From: Corynebacterium aquilae DSM 44791 | GTDB lineage: Bacteria; Actinomycetota; Actinomycetes; Mycobacteriales; Mycobacteriaceae | Direction: 5' to 3' | NCBI RefSeq assembly: GCF_001941445.1 | Contig: NZ_CP009245.1 | Span: forward strand, 395,992-459,991 | Length of the DNA stretch: 64,000 nucleotides | Shown: positions 1 through 8,463 of the stretch, piece by piece | Numbering within the stretch: the stretch's first letter is position 1 | How the letters are laid out: every line of letters starts with the position of its first letter | Made by a program: the position numbers and the translations under genes | The notes under the pieces: model-generated | The model's input: the letters and a program-made list of their open reading frames with translations, nothing else | Told to the model about the DNA's origin: nothing | Database searches by the model: none

Positions 1-364
1 TCAGGACGTCACCGTTGACATTTTCGAGGGCATCAAGTTCGTCGACGTCACCGGTACCTCCAAGGGCAAGGGCTACGCCGGTGCTATGAAGCGCCACGGC
101 TTTGCCGGCCAGGGCGCATCCCACGGTAACCAGGCCGCACACCGCCGCGTCGGTGGCATCGGCGCCTGCGCTACCCCGGGCCGCGTCTTCAAGGGCACCC
201 GTATGGCTGGCCGTATGGGTAATGACCGCGTCACCACCCAGAACCTCAAGGTTCAGAAGGTTGACGCCGACGCTAACCTGCTGCTCATCAAGGGTGCTAT
301 CCCTGGTGTTCGCGGTGGCGTTGTGACCGTTAAGACCGCAGTGAAGGGCGGTGCACACGCATGA
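1..364 (+). CDS. rplC: 50S ribosomal protein L3, C-terminal part
   Basis: Partial gene cut by the window edge; the reading frame is open from base 2 to a TGA at 362-364. The visible 120 or so residues include the glycine/histidine-rich central loop of L3 ([14 protein letters not shown], then [14 protein letters not shown]) that reaches toward the peptidyl-transferase centre of the 23S rRNA. The stop overlaps the ATG of rplD by four bases, indicating translational coupling. As second gene of S10-type operons it implies that rpsJ lies just upstream, outside the window. Confidence 0.97.
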   Translation, partial: QDVTVDIFEGIKFVDVTGTSKGKGYAGAMKRHGFAGQGASHGNQAAHRRVGGIGACATPGRVFKGTRMAGRMGNDRVTTQNLKVQKVDADANLLLIKGAIPGVRGGVVTVKTAVKGGAHA

Positions 365-1014
365 CCAACCTGAAGCTTGACGTCCACACCGCTGATGGCA
401 AGACCAACGGCTCTGTAGAGCTCCCGGCCGAAATCTTCGACCGCGAAGCCAGCATCGCTCTGATGCACCAGGTCGTTAACGCTCAGCTCGCAGCTAAGCG
501 ACAGGGCACCCACGCCACCAAGACCCGTGCAATGGTCTCCGGTGGCGGCAAGAAGCCTTTCCGTCAGAAGGGCACCGGCCGTGCTCGTCAGGGCTCCATC
601 CGTGCGCCCCACTTCACCGGTGGTGGCATCTCCCACGGTCCGCAGCCCCGCAACTACGAGCAGCGCACCCCCAAGAAGATGAAGGCTGCCGCTCTGTTCG
701 GCGCCCTCACCGACCGCGCTCGCCACGACCGTATTCACGTCGTTGCTGAGCTCGTCGAGGGCCAGAAGCCTTCCACCAAGTCCGCTCGCGCCGTCCTCGA
801 GCGCCTCACCGATCGCAAGACGGTGCTGGTCGTTCTGGGCCGCGAAGACGTGACCGCATGGAAGTCCGTCAACAACCTGCCGAACGTGCACGCACTGGCT
901 GCCGATCAGCTGAACACCTACGACGTGCTTTACGCCGACGATGTCGTGTTCTCTGTTGAGGCTCTCAACAGCTTCGTGAACCGTGTGACCGGCGCGGCTG
1001 GAGAGGATAAGTAA
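361..1014 (+). CDS. rplD: 50S ribosomal protein L4
   Basis: A 217-residue L4. The extended loop that lines the peptide exit tunnel is visible around residues 58-90 ([19 protein letters not shown]). In gammaproteobacteria L4 also autoregulates the S10 operon; nothing here shows that this happens in this organism. Its ATG overlaps the rplC stop, and its own stop (TAA 1012-1014) overlaps the ATG of rplW, so the three genes are translated as a coupled block. Length is normal for an actinobacterial L4. Confidence 0.98.
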   Translation: MTNLKLDVHTADGKTNGSVELPAEIFDREASIALMHQVVNAQLAAKRQGTHATKTRAMVSGGGKKPFRQKGTGRARQGSIRAPHFTGGGISHGPQPRNYEQRTPKKMKAAALFGALTDRARHDRIHVVAELVEGQKPSTKSARAVLERLTDRKTVLVVLGREDVTAWKSVNNLPNVHALAADQLNTYDVLYADDVVFSVEALNSFVNRVTGAAGEDK

Positions 1015-1319
1015 TGAGCACTATCGCAGATCCCCGCGACGTCATCATCGCACCGGTTGTCTCCGAAAAGTCCTACGGACTGATGGAGCAGGGTCAGTAC
1101 ACCTTCTTCGTCGCAACGGACGCCAACAAGACCCAGATCAAGATCGCCGTCGAGCAGATCTTCGGTGTGAAGGTCGCCTCCGTGAACACCATTAACCGTG
1201 AGGGCAAGCGCAAGCGCACCCGCTTCGGTTACGGCAAGCGCAAGGCAACCAAGCGTGCCATTGTGACGCTGCGCGAAGGCTCCGACGCAATCGACATCTT
1301 CGGTGGCTCGGCCGCCTAA
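1014..1319 (+). CDS. rplW: 50S ribosomal protein L23
   Basis: A 101-residue L23, a small 50S protein at the exit-tunnel rim that serves as docking site for trigger factor and SRP. The opening ([20 protein letters not shown]) and the basic segment [20 protein letters not shown] near residues 63-83 are diagnostic. Start ATG overlaps the rplD stop. A gap of 29 bases with an AAGGAA ribosome binding site separates it from rplB. Confidence 0.98.
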   Translation: MSTIADPRDVIIAPVVSEKSYGLMEQGQYTFFVATDANKTQIKIAVEQIFGVKVASVNTINREGKRKRTRFGYGKRKATKRAIVTLREGSDAIDIFGGSAA

Positions 1320-1348
1320 GGCGAGTCGACAAGGTAAGGAATTTTCGT

Positions 1349-2191
<843 letters not shown>

Positions 2192-2204
2192 GAGGAGGTA
2201 GACA

Positions 2205-2483
2205 ATGCCACGCAGCCTTAAGAAGGGCCCGTTCGTTGATGAGCACCTCCTCGCCAAGGTTGATGCTCAGAACGAGAAGGGCACCAAGCAGGTCATCAAG
2301 ACCTGGTCCCGCCGTTCCACCATTCTCCCCGACTTCATCGGTCACACTTTCGCCGTCCACGACGGTCGCAAGCACGTCCCGGTGTTCGTCGACGACTCCA
2401 TGGTCGGTCACAAGCTGGGCGAGTTCGCCCCGACCAAGACCTTCAAGGGTCACATCAAGGACGACAAGAAGGGACGTCGATAA
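2205..2483 (+). CDS. rpsS: 30S ribosomal protein S19
   Basis: A 92-residue S19 of standard length. It begins [15 protein letters not shown] and contains the [23 protein letters not shown] core that contacts 16S rRNA in the head of the small subunit with S13. It sits between rplB and rplV as in all S10 operons, three bases before the rplV ATG. Confidence 0.98.
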   Translation: MPRSLKKGPFVDEHLLAKVDAQNEKGTKQVIKTWSRRSTILPDFIGHTFAVHDGRKHVPVFVDDSMVGHKLGEFAPTKTFKGHIKDDKKGRR

Positions 2484-2486
2484 GCG

Positions 2487-2849
2487 ATGAGTGAAGCAAT
2501 CACCAGCGCACGCGCTACCGCGCGCTTCGTCCGCGTCACCCCGATGAAGGCCCGCCGTGTGGTGGACCTCGTTCGCGGGAAGACCGTTTCCGAGGCACTG
2601 GCCATCCTGAAGTACGCCCCCCAGGGCGCTTCTGAGCCGGTCGCCAAGGTTGTGAAGTCCGCTGCGGCTAACGCAGAGAACAACTTCGGCCTGGACCCGC
2701 AGACCCTGGTCATCTCCGAGGCATACGCCGACGAGGGCCCCACCATGCGCCGGTTCCGTCCGCGCGCTCAGGGTCGTGCATTCCACGTCCGTAAGCGCAC
2801 CAGCCACATCACTGTGGTTGTCGAGAGCCAGAAGGGAAGTGCTCAGTAG
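2487..2849 (+). CDS. rplV: 50S ribosomal protein L22
   Basis: A 120-residue L22. The start region ([21 protein letters not shown]) and the beta-hairpin segment [22 protein letters not shown], which lines the exit tunnel opposite L4, are both visible. The stop TAG (2847-2849) shares its G with the GTG start of rpsC, so the two genes are coupled. Confidence 0.98.
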   Translation: MSEAITSARATARFVRVTPMKARRVVDLVRGKTVSEALAILKYAPQGASEPVAKVVKSAAANAENNFGLDPQTLVISEAYADEGPTMRRFRPRAQGRAFHVRKRTSHITVVVESQKGSAQ

Positions 2850-3595
2850 TGGGCCAGAAAATCCACCCCCACGGCCTCCGGCTGGGCATTACTTCCGACT
2901 GGAAGGCTCACTGGTACGCCGAGAAGCAGTACGCTGACTACCTCGCCGAGGACATCAAGATCCGCGAGTTCCTGTCCAAGGGCCTCGACCGCGCCGGCAT
3001 CGCCGACGTCGTCATCGAGCGCACTCGCGATCGCGTCCGCGTCGACATTCACACCGCCCGCCCGGGCATCGTGATTGGCCGTCGTGGCGCCGAGGCTGAC
3101 CGCATCCGCACCGAGCTCGAGAAGCTCACCGGCAAGCAGGTCGCCCTCAACATCCTCGAGGTCAAGAACATCGATGCCAATGCGAAGCTGGTGGCACAGT
3201 CCATCGCTGAGCAGCTGACCAACCGCGTGGCATTCCGCCGCGCAATGCGCAAGGCCATCCAGAACGCGATGCGCCAGCCGCAGGTCAAGGGCATCAAGGT
3301 TGTGTGCTCCGGTCGTCTCGGCGGTGCCGAGATGTCCCGCACCGAGCGCTACCACGAGGGTCGCGTTCCGCTGCACACCCTCCGCGCCGAAATCGACTAC
3401 GGCACCTACGAAGCTCACACCACCTTCGGTCGCATTGGCGTCAAGGTGTGGATCTACAAGGGTGACGTCGTCGGCGGCAAGCGCGAGAGCGAACTGAACG
3501 CACCCGCCGAACGCCGCGGCCGCGGTGACCGTCGCGAGCGTCCGCGCCGCGGTGGCCAGCGTCGCCAGCGCGCAGAGCAGAAGCAGGAGGGCTAA
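2849..3595 (+). CDS. rpsC: 30S ribosomal protein S3
   Basis: A 248-residue S3 starting with GTG. It has the N-terminal KH domain ([19 protein letters not shown] at roughly residues 74-93), the S3 C-terminal domain ending near residue 210, and an arginine-rich tail (about residues 214-248, [18 protein letters not shown]) of the kind seen in actinobacteria. S3 lines the mRNA entry channel with S4 and S5. The GTG is preferred because it begins the conserved [13 protein letters not shown] and overlaps the rplV stop. Confidence 0.98.
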   Translation: MGQKIHPHGLRLGITSDWKAHWYAEKQYADYLAEDIKIREFLSKGLDRAGIADVVIERTRDRVRVDIHTARPGIVIGRRGAEADRIRTELEKLTGKQVALNILEVKNIDANAKLVAQSIAEQLTNRVAFRRAMRKAIQNAMRQPQVKGIKVVCSGRLGGAEMSRTERYHEGRVPLHTLRAEIDYGTYEAHTTFGRIGVKVWIYKGDVVGGKRESELNAPAERRGRGDRRERPRRGGQRRQRAEQKQEG

Positions 3596-3597
3596 GA

Positions 3598-4014
3598 ATG
3601 CTTATCCCCAAGCGCGTCAAGTACCGTCGCCAGCACCGTCCCACCCGTACCGGTGTGTCCAAGGGCGGTAACCGCATCACCTTCGGTGACTACGGTATTC
3701 AGGCTCTCGAGCCGACCTACATCACCAACCGTCAGATCGAGTCCGCTCGTATCGCCATCAACCGCCACGTCAAGCGTGGTGGCAAGGTGTGGATCAACAT
3801 CTTCCCGGATCGTCCGCTGACCCAGAAGCCGCTCGGCGTTCGTATGGGTTCCGGTAAGGGCCCCGTGGAGAAGTGGGTCGCCAACGTCAAGCCGGGTCGT
3901 ATCCTGTTTGAGATGAGCTACCCGAACGAAGAAGTTGCCCTCGAGGCTCTTCGTCGTGCAGGCCAGAAGCTGCCCTGCAAGGTCCGCATCGTCAAGAAGG
4001 AGGACCAGTTCTAA
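3598..4014 (+). CDS. rplP: 50S ribosomal protein L16
   Basis: A 138-residue L16 starting [14 protein letters not shown]. The protein binds near the A site and organises the elbow of aminoacyl-tRNA. The sequence [21 protein letters not shown] (about residues 78-98) is the family signature. Its stop TAA (4012-4014) overlaps the ATG of rpmC. Confidence 0.98.
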   Translation: MLIPKRVKYRRQHRPTRTGVSKGGNRITFGDYGIQALEPTYITNRQIESARIAINRHVKRGGKVWINIFPDRPLTQKPLGVRMGSGKGPVEKWVANVKPGRILFEMSYPNEEVALEALRRAGQKLPCKVRIVKKEDQF

Positions 4015-4244
4015 TGGCTACCGGTATCCCCGCACACGAGCTTCGTGAGCTCACCGAAGAAGAACTGGTTGCTCGCCTGAAGGAATCGAAGGAAGAACTG
4101 TTCAACCTTCGCTTCCAGATGGCTACCGGCCAGCTGACCAACAACCGCCGCCTGCGCACGGTCAAGCGCGACATCGCCCGCATTTACACCGTTATCCGCG
4201 AGCGTGAGCTGGGCCTGTCCGTGGTTCCGGGAGCTGAGGCTTAA
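4014..4244 (+). CDS. rpmC: 50S ribosomal protein L29
   Basis: A 76-residue L29, a two-helix protein at the tunnel exit beside L23. Recognised by [20 protein letters not shown] and by [17 protein letters not shown] followed by the [18 protein letters not shown] helix. It has a short C-terminal tail beyond the core. Coupled to rplP by overlap; rpsQ follows after three bases. Confidence 0.97.
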   Translation: MATGIPAHELRELTEEELVARLKESKEELFNLRFQMATGQLTNNRRLRTVKRDIARIYTVIRERELGLSVVPGAEA

Positions 4245-4247
4245 AAC

Positions 4248-4526
4248 ATGAGTGAGGCAACTGTGAACAAGAAGGAAAAGGGCGCCCGCAAGGTTCGTTC
4301 CGGCTACGTCGTCTCGGACAAGATGTCCAAGACCATCGTCGTTGAGCTGGAAGACCGCAAGCAGCACGCCCTGTACGGCAAGACCATTCGTTCTAACAGC
4401 AAGGTCAAGGCTCACGATGAGGAAGAGATCGCCGGCGTCGGCGACCTGGTCCGCATCGAAGAGACCCGCCCGCTGTCCAAGGACAAGCACTTCCGCCTCG
4501 TCGAGATCATCGAGAAGGCTAAGTAA
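4248..4526 (+). CDS. rpsQ: 30S ribosomal protein S17
   Basis: A 92-residue S17 with an OB-fold. After a lysine-rich start comes the conserved [20 protein letters not shown] block and then [23 protein letters not shown] at the end. It is the last gene of this ribosomal block: the next spc genes (rplN onward) only resume about 26 kb away. Confidence 0.98.
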   Translation: MSEATVNKKEKGARKVRSGYVVSDKMSKTIVVELEDRKQHALYGKTIRSNSKVKAHDEEEIAGVGDLVRIEETRPLSKDKHFRLVEIIEKAK

Positions 4527-4562
4527 TTTTGCCGGCACGAAAGTGCCACTAAGCCCCTTATC

Positions 4563-4581
4563 CCCCGGGACTATCCCGGGG
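4563..4581 (+). terminator. hairpin after rpsQ, no U-tract
   Basis: A 7-bp perfect stem CCCCGGG/CCCGGGG with an ACTAT loop, located 37 bases after the rpsQ stop. No run of T follows, so it may stabilise the 3' end or slow polymerase ahead of the stronger terminator at 4639. Confidence 0.5.
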
Positions 4582-4638
4582 CGACTAGGGCAGGCAGTCC
4601 GCGCCAGCAGGCTGCTGTGATGTGAAGATTTATAGTCG

Positions 4639-4684
4639 AACACGCTCCATCCCTTCGGGGGTGGGGCGTGTTTCGCATTTTCAA
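4639..4684 (+). terminator. Rho-independent terminator of the S10 block
   Basis: A 15-bp stem (4639-4653 with 4658-4672, two G-U pairs) closed by a TTCG tetraloop and followed by TTTCGCATTTTT-type sequence. It ends the rplC-rpsQ transcription unit. Confidence 0.88.
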
Positions 4685-4745
4685 CTGCAATCACCGGTAC
4701 AGGGGTTTTCTCGCCTCACGACCACCGGGGACGTAGGCTTACACC

Positions 4746-6236
4746 ATGCATGCACCAGACAACCAACGCCACTCTTGGGGCCTTGCCGATGTTCCTGTGG
4801 GGGCCTATATGCTGCGTGGCCCCGAAAGACAACACCTTGTTCGGCTGATTGCTGATGGGGTCAAGACGGCAACGTGCTCGTTGGTTGCGGACTGGGAAGA
4901 TGCCGGTGAACCCTTGCCACGGGTGGGGGATAGGGAAGTGGTGGTCGACTCTGAGGGACGGCCCGTTTGCCTGACAGAGAACACGGTCGTGACAGTTCTT
5001 CCCTGGGGTGAGATCAACGAGTATCACTACCTCAACGAAGCAGAAGGCCAGTCCAGCCTGGAGGAATACATCCGCGAACACGAGTCGTTTTGGGAAGATG
5101 CTAGTGGGCTAGTCGTCGATGCAAACACCCCGGTTGTTTTTGTGGAGTTTCAGGTAATCAGGAAGCTGGATGGTGTTTTCCCCTTAGGGGCGCGACTGCC
5201 CATCGTGCAAGCACCCATGGCCGGTGGTCCCGCCTGCCCCGCACTTGCTGCCGCTGTATCCAATGCCGGAGGGCTGGGTAGCCTCGCGGGTGGTTATAAA
5301 ACCGCTGCCGCGTTAGGGGATGAGATTGCTGAGGTTGAAGAACTCACCGACTATGCCTACGGCATCAACCTTTTTGTTCCAGCACAGCTCGCCCAGGGGG
5401 CACAGCAAGGCCCTGGGGATGAGTTAAACCCACGGCACACTCTGGTGCCAGCAGCACTGCGCCAGGAGGCATTCGACAGCTTTCGCAGCCGTATCAAGGA
5501 TTGCTGTGAGGAGGAATTGCCCTCCGAGATGTATACCGGTGATGATGATTATCCCGCGAAGCTAGAGCTTGCGCTTGCAAGCCATGCAGCATGTATCAGC
5601 TTCACCTTTGGGATCCCACCGGCGGGTGATATCGCCAGGGTGAAAGAAGCCGGCAAACAGGTTGTCCTCAACGCGATTAGTCCCGCCGGTATTGATGCCG
5701 CAATCGCTGCCGGCGCCGATGTATTGGTCGTACAGTGCGCACAAGCGGGTGGACATAGGGCGGCGAACGCGCATGTGGAGGACGACACTGCCGAGTACAC
5801 GCTCGGGGAACTGCTGGCTTGTGCGCGTGCGAAAACCACGATCCCGGTTATTGCAGCCGGTGGTGTTTCTGGTGCCGAGGACGTCGTGGAGCTTCTCACG
5901 CTCGGAGCAACTGCGGTGCAGGTGGGCACACTTTTCCTCCTGGCGGAGGAAGCGGGAACCAAGGAGGTTCATCGACAGGCGCTTGTAGAGTTTCGTCAAC
6001 GCCCAACCGGGCGGACTCGTGCGTTCAGTGGCCGCATGGCGCGGGGAATCACCAATGGCTTCATGGAGCGGTTCGGCGAGGATGCGCCCGCACTGTATCC
6101 GGAACTGCACTACCTCACCGCACCGATCAAGGCGCAAGGCGACCCAGAGACTGCGAGCCTGTGGGCGGGGACCGGTTTTGCAAACTGCGTTGAGCAACCG
6201 GCCGGCACTATTGTGCGGGGCCTTGTGGGGCTTTAA
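4746..6236 (+). CDS. ASCH domain-nitronate monooxygenase fusion
   Basis: A 496-residue two-domain protein. Residues about 12-140 match ASCH domains of the YqfB-like type (LIADGVKTATCSLVADWE, GEPLPRVGD, then EHESFWED), a fold related to PUA that usually binds RNA or nucleotides. Residues about 143-495 are a flavin-dependent nitronate monooxygenase/2-nitropropane dioxygenase barrel: PIVQAPMAGGPACPALAAAVSNAGGLG start, catalytic His337 in QAGGHRAA, and FMN-phosphate segments IPVIAAGGVSG and GATAVQVGTLFL. The enzyme part should oxidise nitronates with FMN and O2. A TAGGCT hexamer six bases before the ATG suggests a leaderless transcript. The last four bases overlap the convergent hydrolase gene. 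The substrate is unknown. Confidence 0.9.
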   Translation: MHAPDNQRHSWGLADVPVGAYMLRGPERQHLVRLIADGVKTATCSLVADWEDAGEPLPRVGDREVVVDSEGRPVCLTENTVVTVLPWGEINEYHYLNEAEGQSSLEEYIREHESFWEDASGLVVDANTPVVFVEFQVIRKLDGVFPLGARLPIVQAPMAGGPACPALAAAVSNAGGLGSLAGGYKTAAALGDEIAEVEELTDYAYGINLFVPAQLAQGAQQGPGDELNPRHTLVPAALRQEAFDSFRSRIKDCCEEELPSEMYTGDDDYPAKLELALASHAACISFTFGIPPAGDIARVKEAGKQVVLNAISPAGIDAAIAAGADVLVVQCAQAGGHRAANAHVEDDTAEYTLGELLACARAKTTIPVIAAGGVSGAEDVVELLTLGATAVQVGTLFLLAEEAGTKEVHRQALVEFRQRPTGRTRAFSGRMARGITNGFMERFGEDAPALYPELHYLTAPIKAQGDPETASLWAGTGFANCVEQPAGTIVRGLVGL

Positions 6237-6757
6237 AGCTGGTGGAATTCGATCTCTGAAGTGGGGCGCACGAAACAGCGATGCTCGGGGTGGATGACCA
6301 GGCGCATCATCTTGTTGACCAGCTCGCGTACATCATCGGCTCTGACATCCCCGATGCTTTGCCCGCAGTGCGCATCCGAAACGAGCACGCTGTTGTAGCC
6401 GGCGTAGAGTGCGCCGGTGGCTGTGGCGCGGACGCAGGCGTGGCTCATCGCCCCACAGATGACGGGCATGCGGCAGCCCAGGTCGCGCAAAAGGGAACCC
6501 AGCTCGCTGGAGGCGAAGCCATCGCCGGTGGTTTTTCCCACCCGGTGGTGGTGGGGCAGGACGGTGAATTCCTCGATGATGGCCCACTGGGTGCTGCCTT
6601 TGGTGAGCGGGCCGGATTCGTCTTGCACCCAGATGACGGGAACGTCGGCGTTGTTGGCGCGCTGGAGCAGGGTGTGCATGTTTTCGATGGCTGCAGGCGC
6701 GTTGTCGGCGTGGCCGATGACCAGGTTTTGCATGTCGACGATGATGAGGCAGTCCAT
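6233..6757 (-). CDS. isochorismatase-family cysteine hydrolase
   Basis: A 174-residue cysteine hydrolase. The catalytic triad of the family is visible: Asp8 (LIIVDMQN), Lys75 (VGKTTGDGF) and Cys108 (GAMSHACVRATATGALYAGY). Such enzymes hydrolyse amides or vinyl ethers such as nicotinamide, N-carbamoyl compounds or isochorismate; the substrate cannot be read from the sequence. It runs convergently to the ASCH-NMO gene with a 4-base overlap and has no obvious operon partner. Confidence 0.85.
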   Translation of the reverse strand: MDCLIIVDMQNLVIGHADNAPAAIENMHTLLQRANNADVPVIWVQDESGPLTKGSTQWAIIEEFTVLPHHHRVGKTTGDGFASSELGSLLRDLGCRMPVICGAMSHACVRATATGALYAGYNSVLVSDAHCGQSIGDVRADDVRELVNKMMRLVIHPEHRCFVRPTSEIEFHQL

Positions 6758-6910
6758 GGGGTTAGCCTAGCGAGGATTGTTCACCCGTGTGGGGGTAAAA
6801 GGGACAGGAATCGGTTTTTTCTGCGCTCAGGATCGTTACGATGGGGGTGTTTTCACCAGGTTTGAAACCCCACCCGGGGTACCTGTGTCGTTGTTTTAAG
6901 GAGTTTTGAG

Positions 6911-7087
6911 ATGGATATCAACGCAGTTGTGGGAAGTCTGGGGGATTTCTACCAGGGCTTGTCCTCCGCGCCGGCGTGTGATGCGCAGGGGCAGGTGTGC
7001 CCGGCCGGCGGGTTTGTTTTCCGCGGCCTGCTGGCGCTGCTGCCGCTGATGCTTCCGGTCGCCCTGTCGAGCGTGCTGTTCGGCTAA
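6911..7087 (+). CDS. 58-residue small membrane protein
   Basis: A short gene not resembling any family I recognise. An AAGGAG ribosome binding site (6899-6904) stands seven bases before the ATG. The product has a polar N-terminal half with two cysteines (PACDAQGQVCPAGG) and one hydrophobic helix at the C-terminus (GLLALLPLMLPVALSSVLFG). A strong intrinsic terminator 19 bases downstream shows it is a transcription unit on its own. Real by context; function unknown. Confidence 0.65.
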   Translation: MDINAVVGSLGDFYQGLSSAPACDAQGQVCPAGGFVFRGLLALLPLMLPVALSSVLFG

Positions 7088-7105
7088 ACCTGACGCCGTT
7101 TATCT

Positions 7106-7146
7106 AACCTGCGCAGTGGCAGTCATTGTTCACTGTGCAGGTTTTT
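7106..7146 (+). terminator. intrinsic terminator of the 58-residue gene
   Basis: Stem AACCTGCGCAGTG (7106-7118) pairs with CACTGTGCAGGTT (7131-7143), followed by TTT. Confidence 0.85.
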
Positions 7147-7215
7147 GCTGTCTCTAGCTATGCTTAATCCCCGAACGCCACCACATCGTTTTAGTTTTTA
7201 GGGAAAGCCAGCACC

Positions 7216-7560
7216 GTGTCTTTGATTTGCGATATCGCCCCGCCGGCACCGGCAAAGGTTCGTGTGGTGGCAGGTTTGCTTGGGGGTGTGGTCGGCATGA
7301 TCCCGTTGTGGTTTGCCGGGCCCGCCTACCTGCTGCCGCTGGGGATTGTGTGGGGTGTTGTGTTGGGTGTGCTGATGCGGTGGATTCCCTCCTGTACGGG
7401 AAAGAGTCTTCTCGCAGGTTTTGTTTTCGGCCTGGCGTGTGGGGCGTTGTATCAGTTGGCAACGATTCACGCGGTGGATTCGGTGGGGCTGCAGCTGTTT
7501 GGCTTCTACGGCTTGGTGGCGATGGTGGTGGCTCGTTTTTATGTGCGCCGCGTGTGGTGA
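7216..7560 (+). CDS. hypothetical four-helix membrane protein
   Basis: A 114-residue protein starting with GTG. Hydrophobic segments cover about residues 17-37, 38-55, 64-84 and 88-108, so it is almost entirely membrane-embedded with a short cytoplasmic start and a basic end (RFYVRRVW). No family recognised. It lies 39 bases upstream of the MerR regulator on the same strand, with that regulator's operator palindrome between, so it is a candidate partner but not clearly part of its unit. Confidence 0.65.
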   Translation: MSLICDIAPPAPAKVRVVAGLLGGVVGMIPLWFAGPAYLLPLGIVWGVVLGVLMRWIPSCTGKSLLAGFVFGLACGALYQLATIHAVDSVGLQLFGFYGLVAMVVARFYVRRVW

Positions 7561-7575
7561 CCTGTTCGCCTTGAC

Positions 7576-7592
7576 CTTGACGTCGCGTCAAG
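7576..7592 (+). promoter_or_regulatory. MerR-type operator palindrome
   Basis: Perfect inverted repeat CTTGACG-TCG-CGTCAAG immediately ahead of the MerR/TipAS gene. Length and TTGAC-rich half sites fit operators of MerR regulators, which bind inside over-spaced promoters; autoregulation is inferred. Confidence 0.7.
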
Positions 7593-7599
7593 CGGGACA

Positions 7600-8361
7600 G
7601 TGATCTGTGTGAGCGAATTGACCATTTCTGAGGCCGCCGAGTTTCTGGGGGTTTCTGCCCGGACGCTGCGGTATTGGGACAGCATTGGATTGCTGTGCCC
7701 CACGTGGCGCACCATGAGCGACTACCGGTTGTATACGGACGATGATCTGGCCCGTGGGGTGAAGATTTTGGTGTACCGGACAACCGGGATGTCCTTGCGT
7801 GAGATCGCAGGTGTGCTGGATGACCCCGCGCAGGAGCGGGAAGTGCTATCCCGTCAGCGGCAGCGGTTGGTTGATGAGCAGGCTCACCTGCAGCGGATGG
7901 TCCGCGCAGTGGACAAGCTTTTGGAGGACACCGTGAACGCACGGGACATGGTTGAAGAATTTGGTGGCTGCTGGCAGCAGTATGCGGATGAGGCGGAATC
8001 CCGCTTCGGGGACACCCCCGAGTGGCAGCAGTCCCAGCAGCGGGTGGCTGCGATGGGTGCCGGCGATTGGGATAGCGCGCAGCGCCTGCATGAGCAATTT
8101 GTGGCGGCACTGCAGCGGGCACAAAAGGAGTGTGTGCAGCCCGGCAGTGACGCCGCGCGCGACTTGGTGGCGATGCACCGGGCTTACGTGGAGATGTTCT
8201 ACGACTGCTCTTTATCGAAGCAGGTGTGCCTGGCGCGAATGTATGTTGCCGATGAGCGTTTCGCGCGATCGTTTCAGGGAACCGCGCCCTATTTGTTGAC
8301 CCTGGTGGAAGCGCAAGCCGAGTCCGCCGGGTTGGACTTATCAGCCATTGAGTGGAGCTAA
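7600..8361 (+). CDS. MerR-family regulator with TipAS domain
   Basis: A 253-residue regulator. Residues about 5-75 form the winged helix of MerR proteins (TISEAAEFLGVSARTLRYWD, then YRLYTDDDL), a helical dimerisation stretch follows (about 80-115), and residues about 130-250 resemble the antibiotic-binding TipAS domain (EFVAAL, DLVAMHRAYVEMFYDCS, MYVADERFARSFQG). TipA-type proteins bind thiopeptides or other ligands and activate efflux or resistance genes. A second GTG at 7609, beginning MSELTISEA, is an equally good start. A 17-bp palindrome lies directly upstream. Confidence 0.88.
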   Translation: MICVSELTISEAAEFLGVSARTLRYWDSIGLLCPTWRTMSDYRLYTDDDLARGVKILVYRTTGMSLREIAGVLDDPAQEREVLSRQRQRLVDEQAHLQRMVRAVDKLLEDTVNARDMVEEFGGCWQQYADEAESRFGDTPEWQQSQQRVAAMGAGDWDSAQRLHEQFVAALQRAQKECVQPGSDAARDLVAMHRAYVEMFYDCSLSKQVCLARMYVADERFARSFQGTAPYLLTLVEAQAESAGLDLSAIEWS

Positions 8362-8401
8362 CCTTCCCGCACTGATCTGCAGGGTGTTGCCTTGGACGCG
8401 C

Positions 8402-8446
8402 AAGAAAACAGCCCGTGCCTCCCAGCGATGGGGGAGCACGGGCTGT
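8402..8446 (-). terminator. intrinsic terminator of the amino-acid permease
   Basis: Stem ACAGCCCGTGC(C)TCCC (8408-8423) with its complement at 8431-8446; on the minus strand it ends in TTTTCTTG. It lies between the convergent MerR and permease genes. Confidence 0.8.
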
Positions 8447-8463
8447 GTGTCGTGTGTGGCGGT

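Noticed and set aside
253-891. Long open frame antisense to rplC/rplD
   Set aside because: It lies exactly opposite highly conserved ribosomal genes and arises from their biased codon usage; similar antisense frames oppose most ribosomal genes here.
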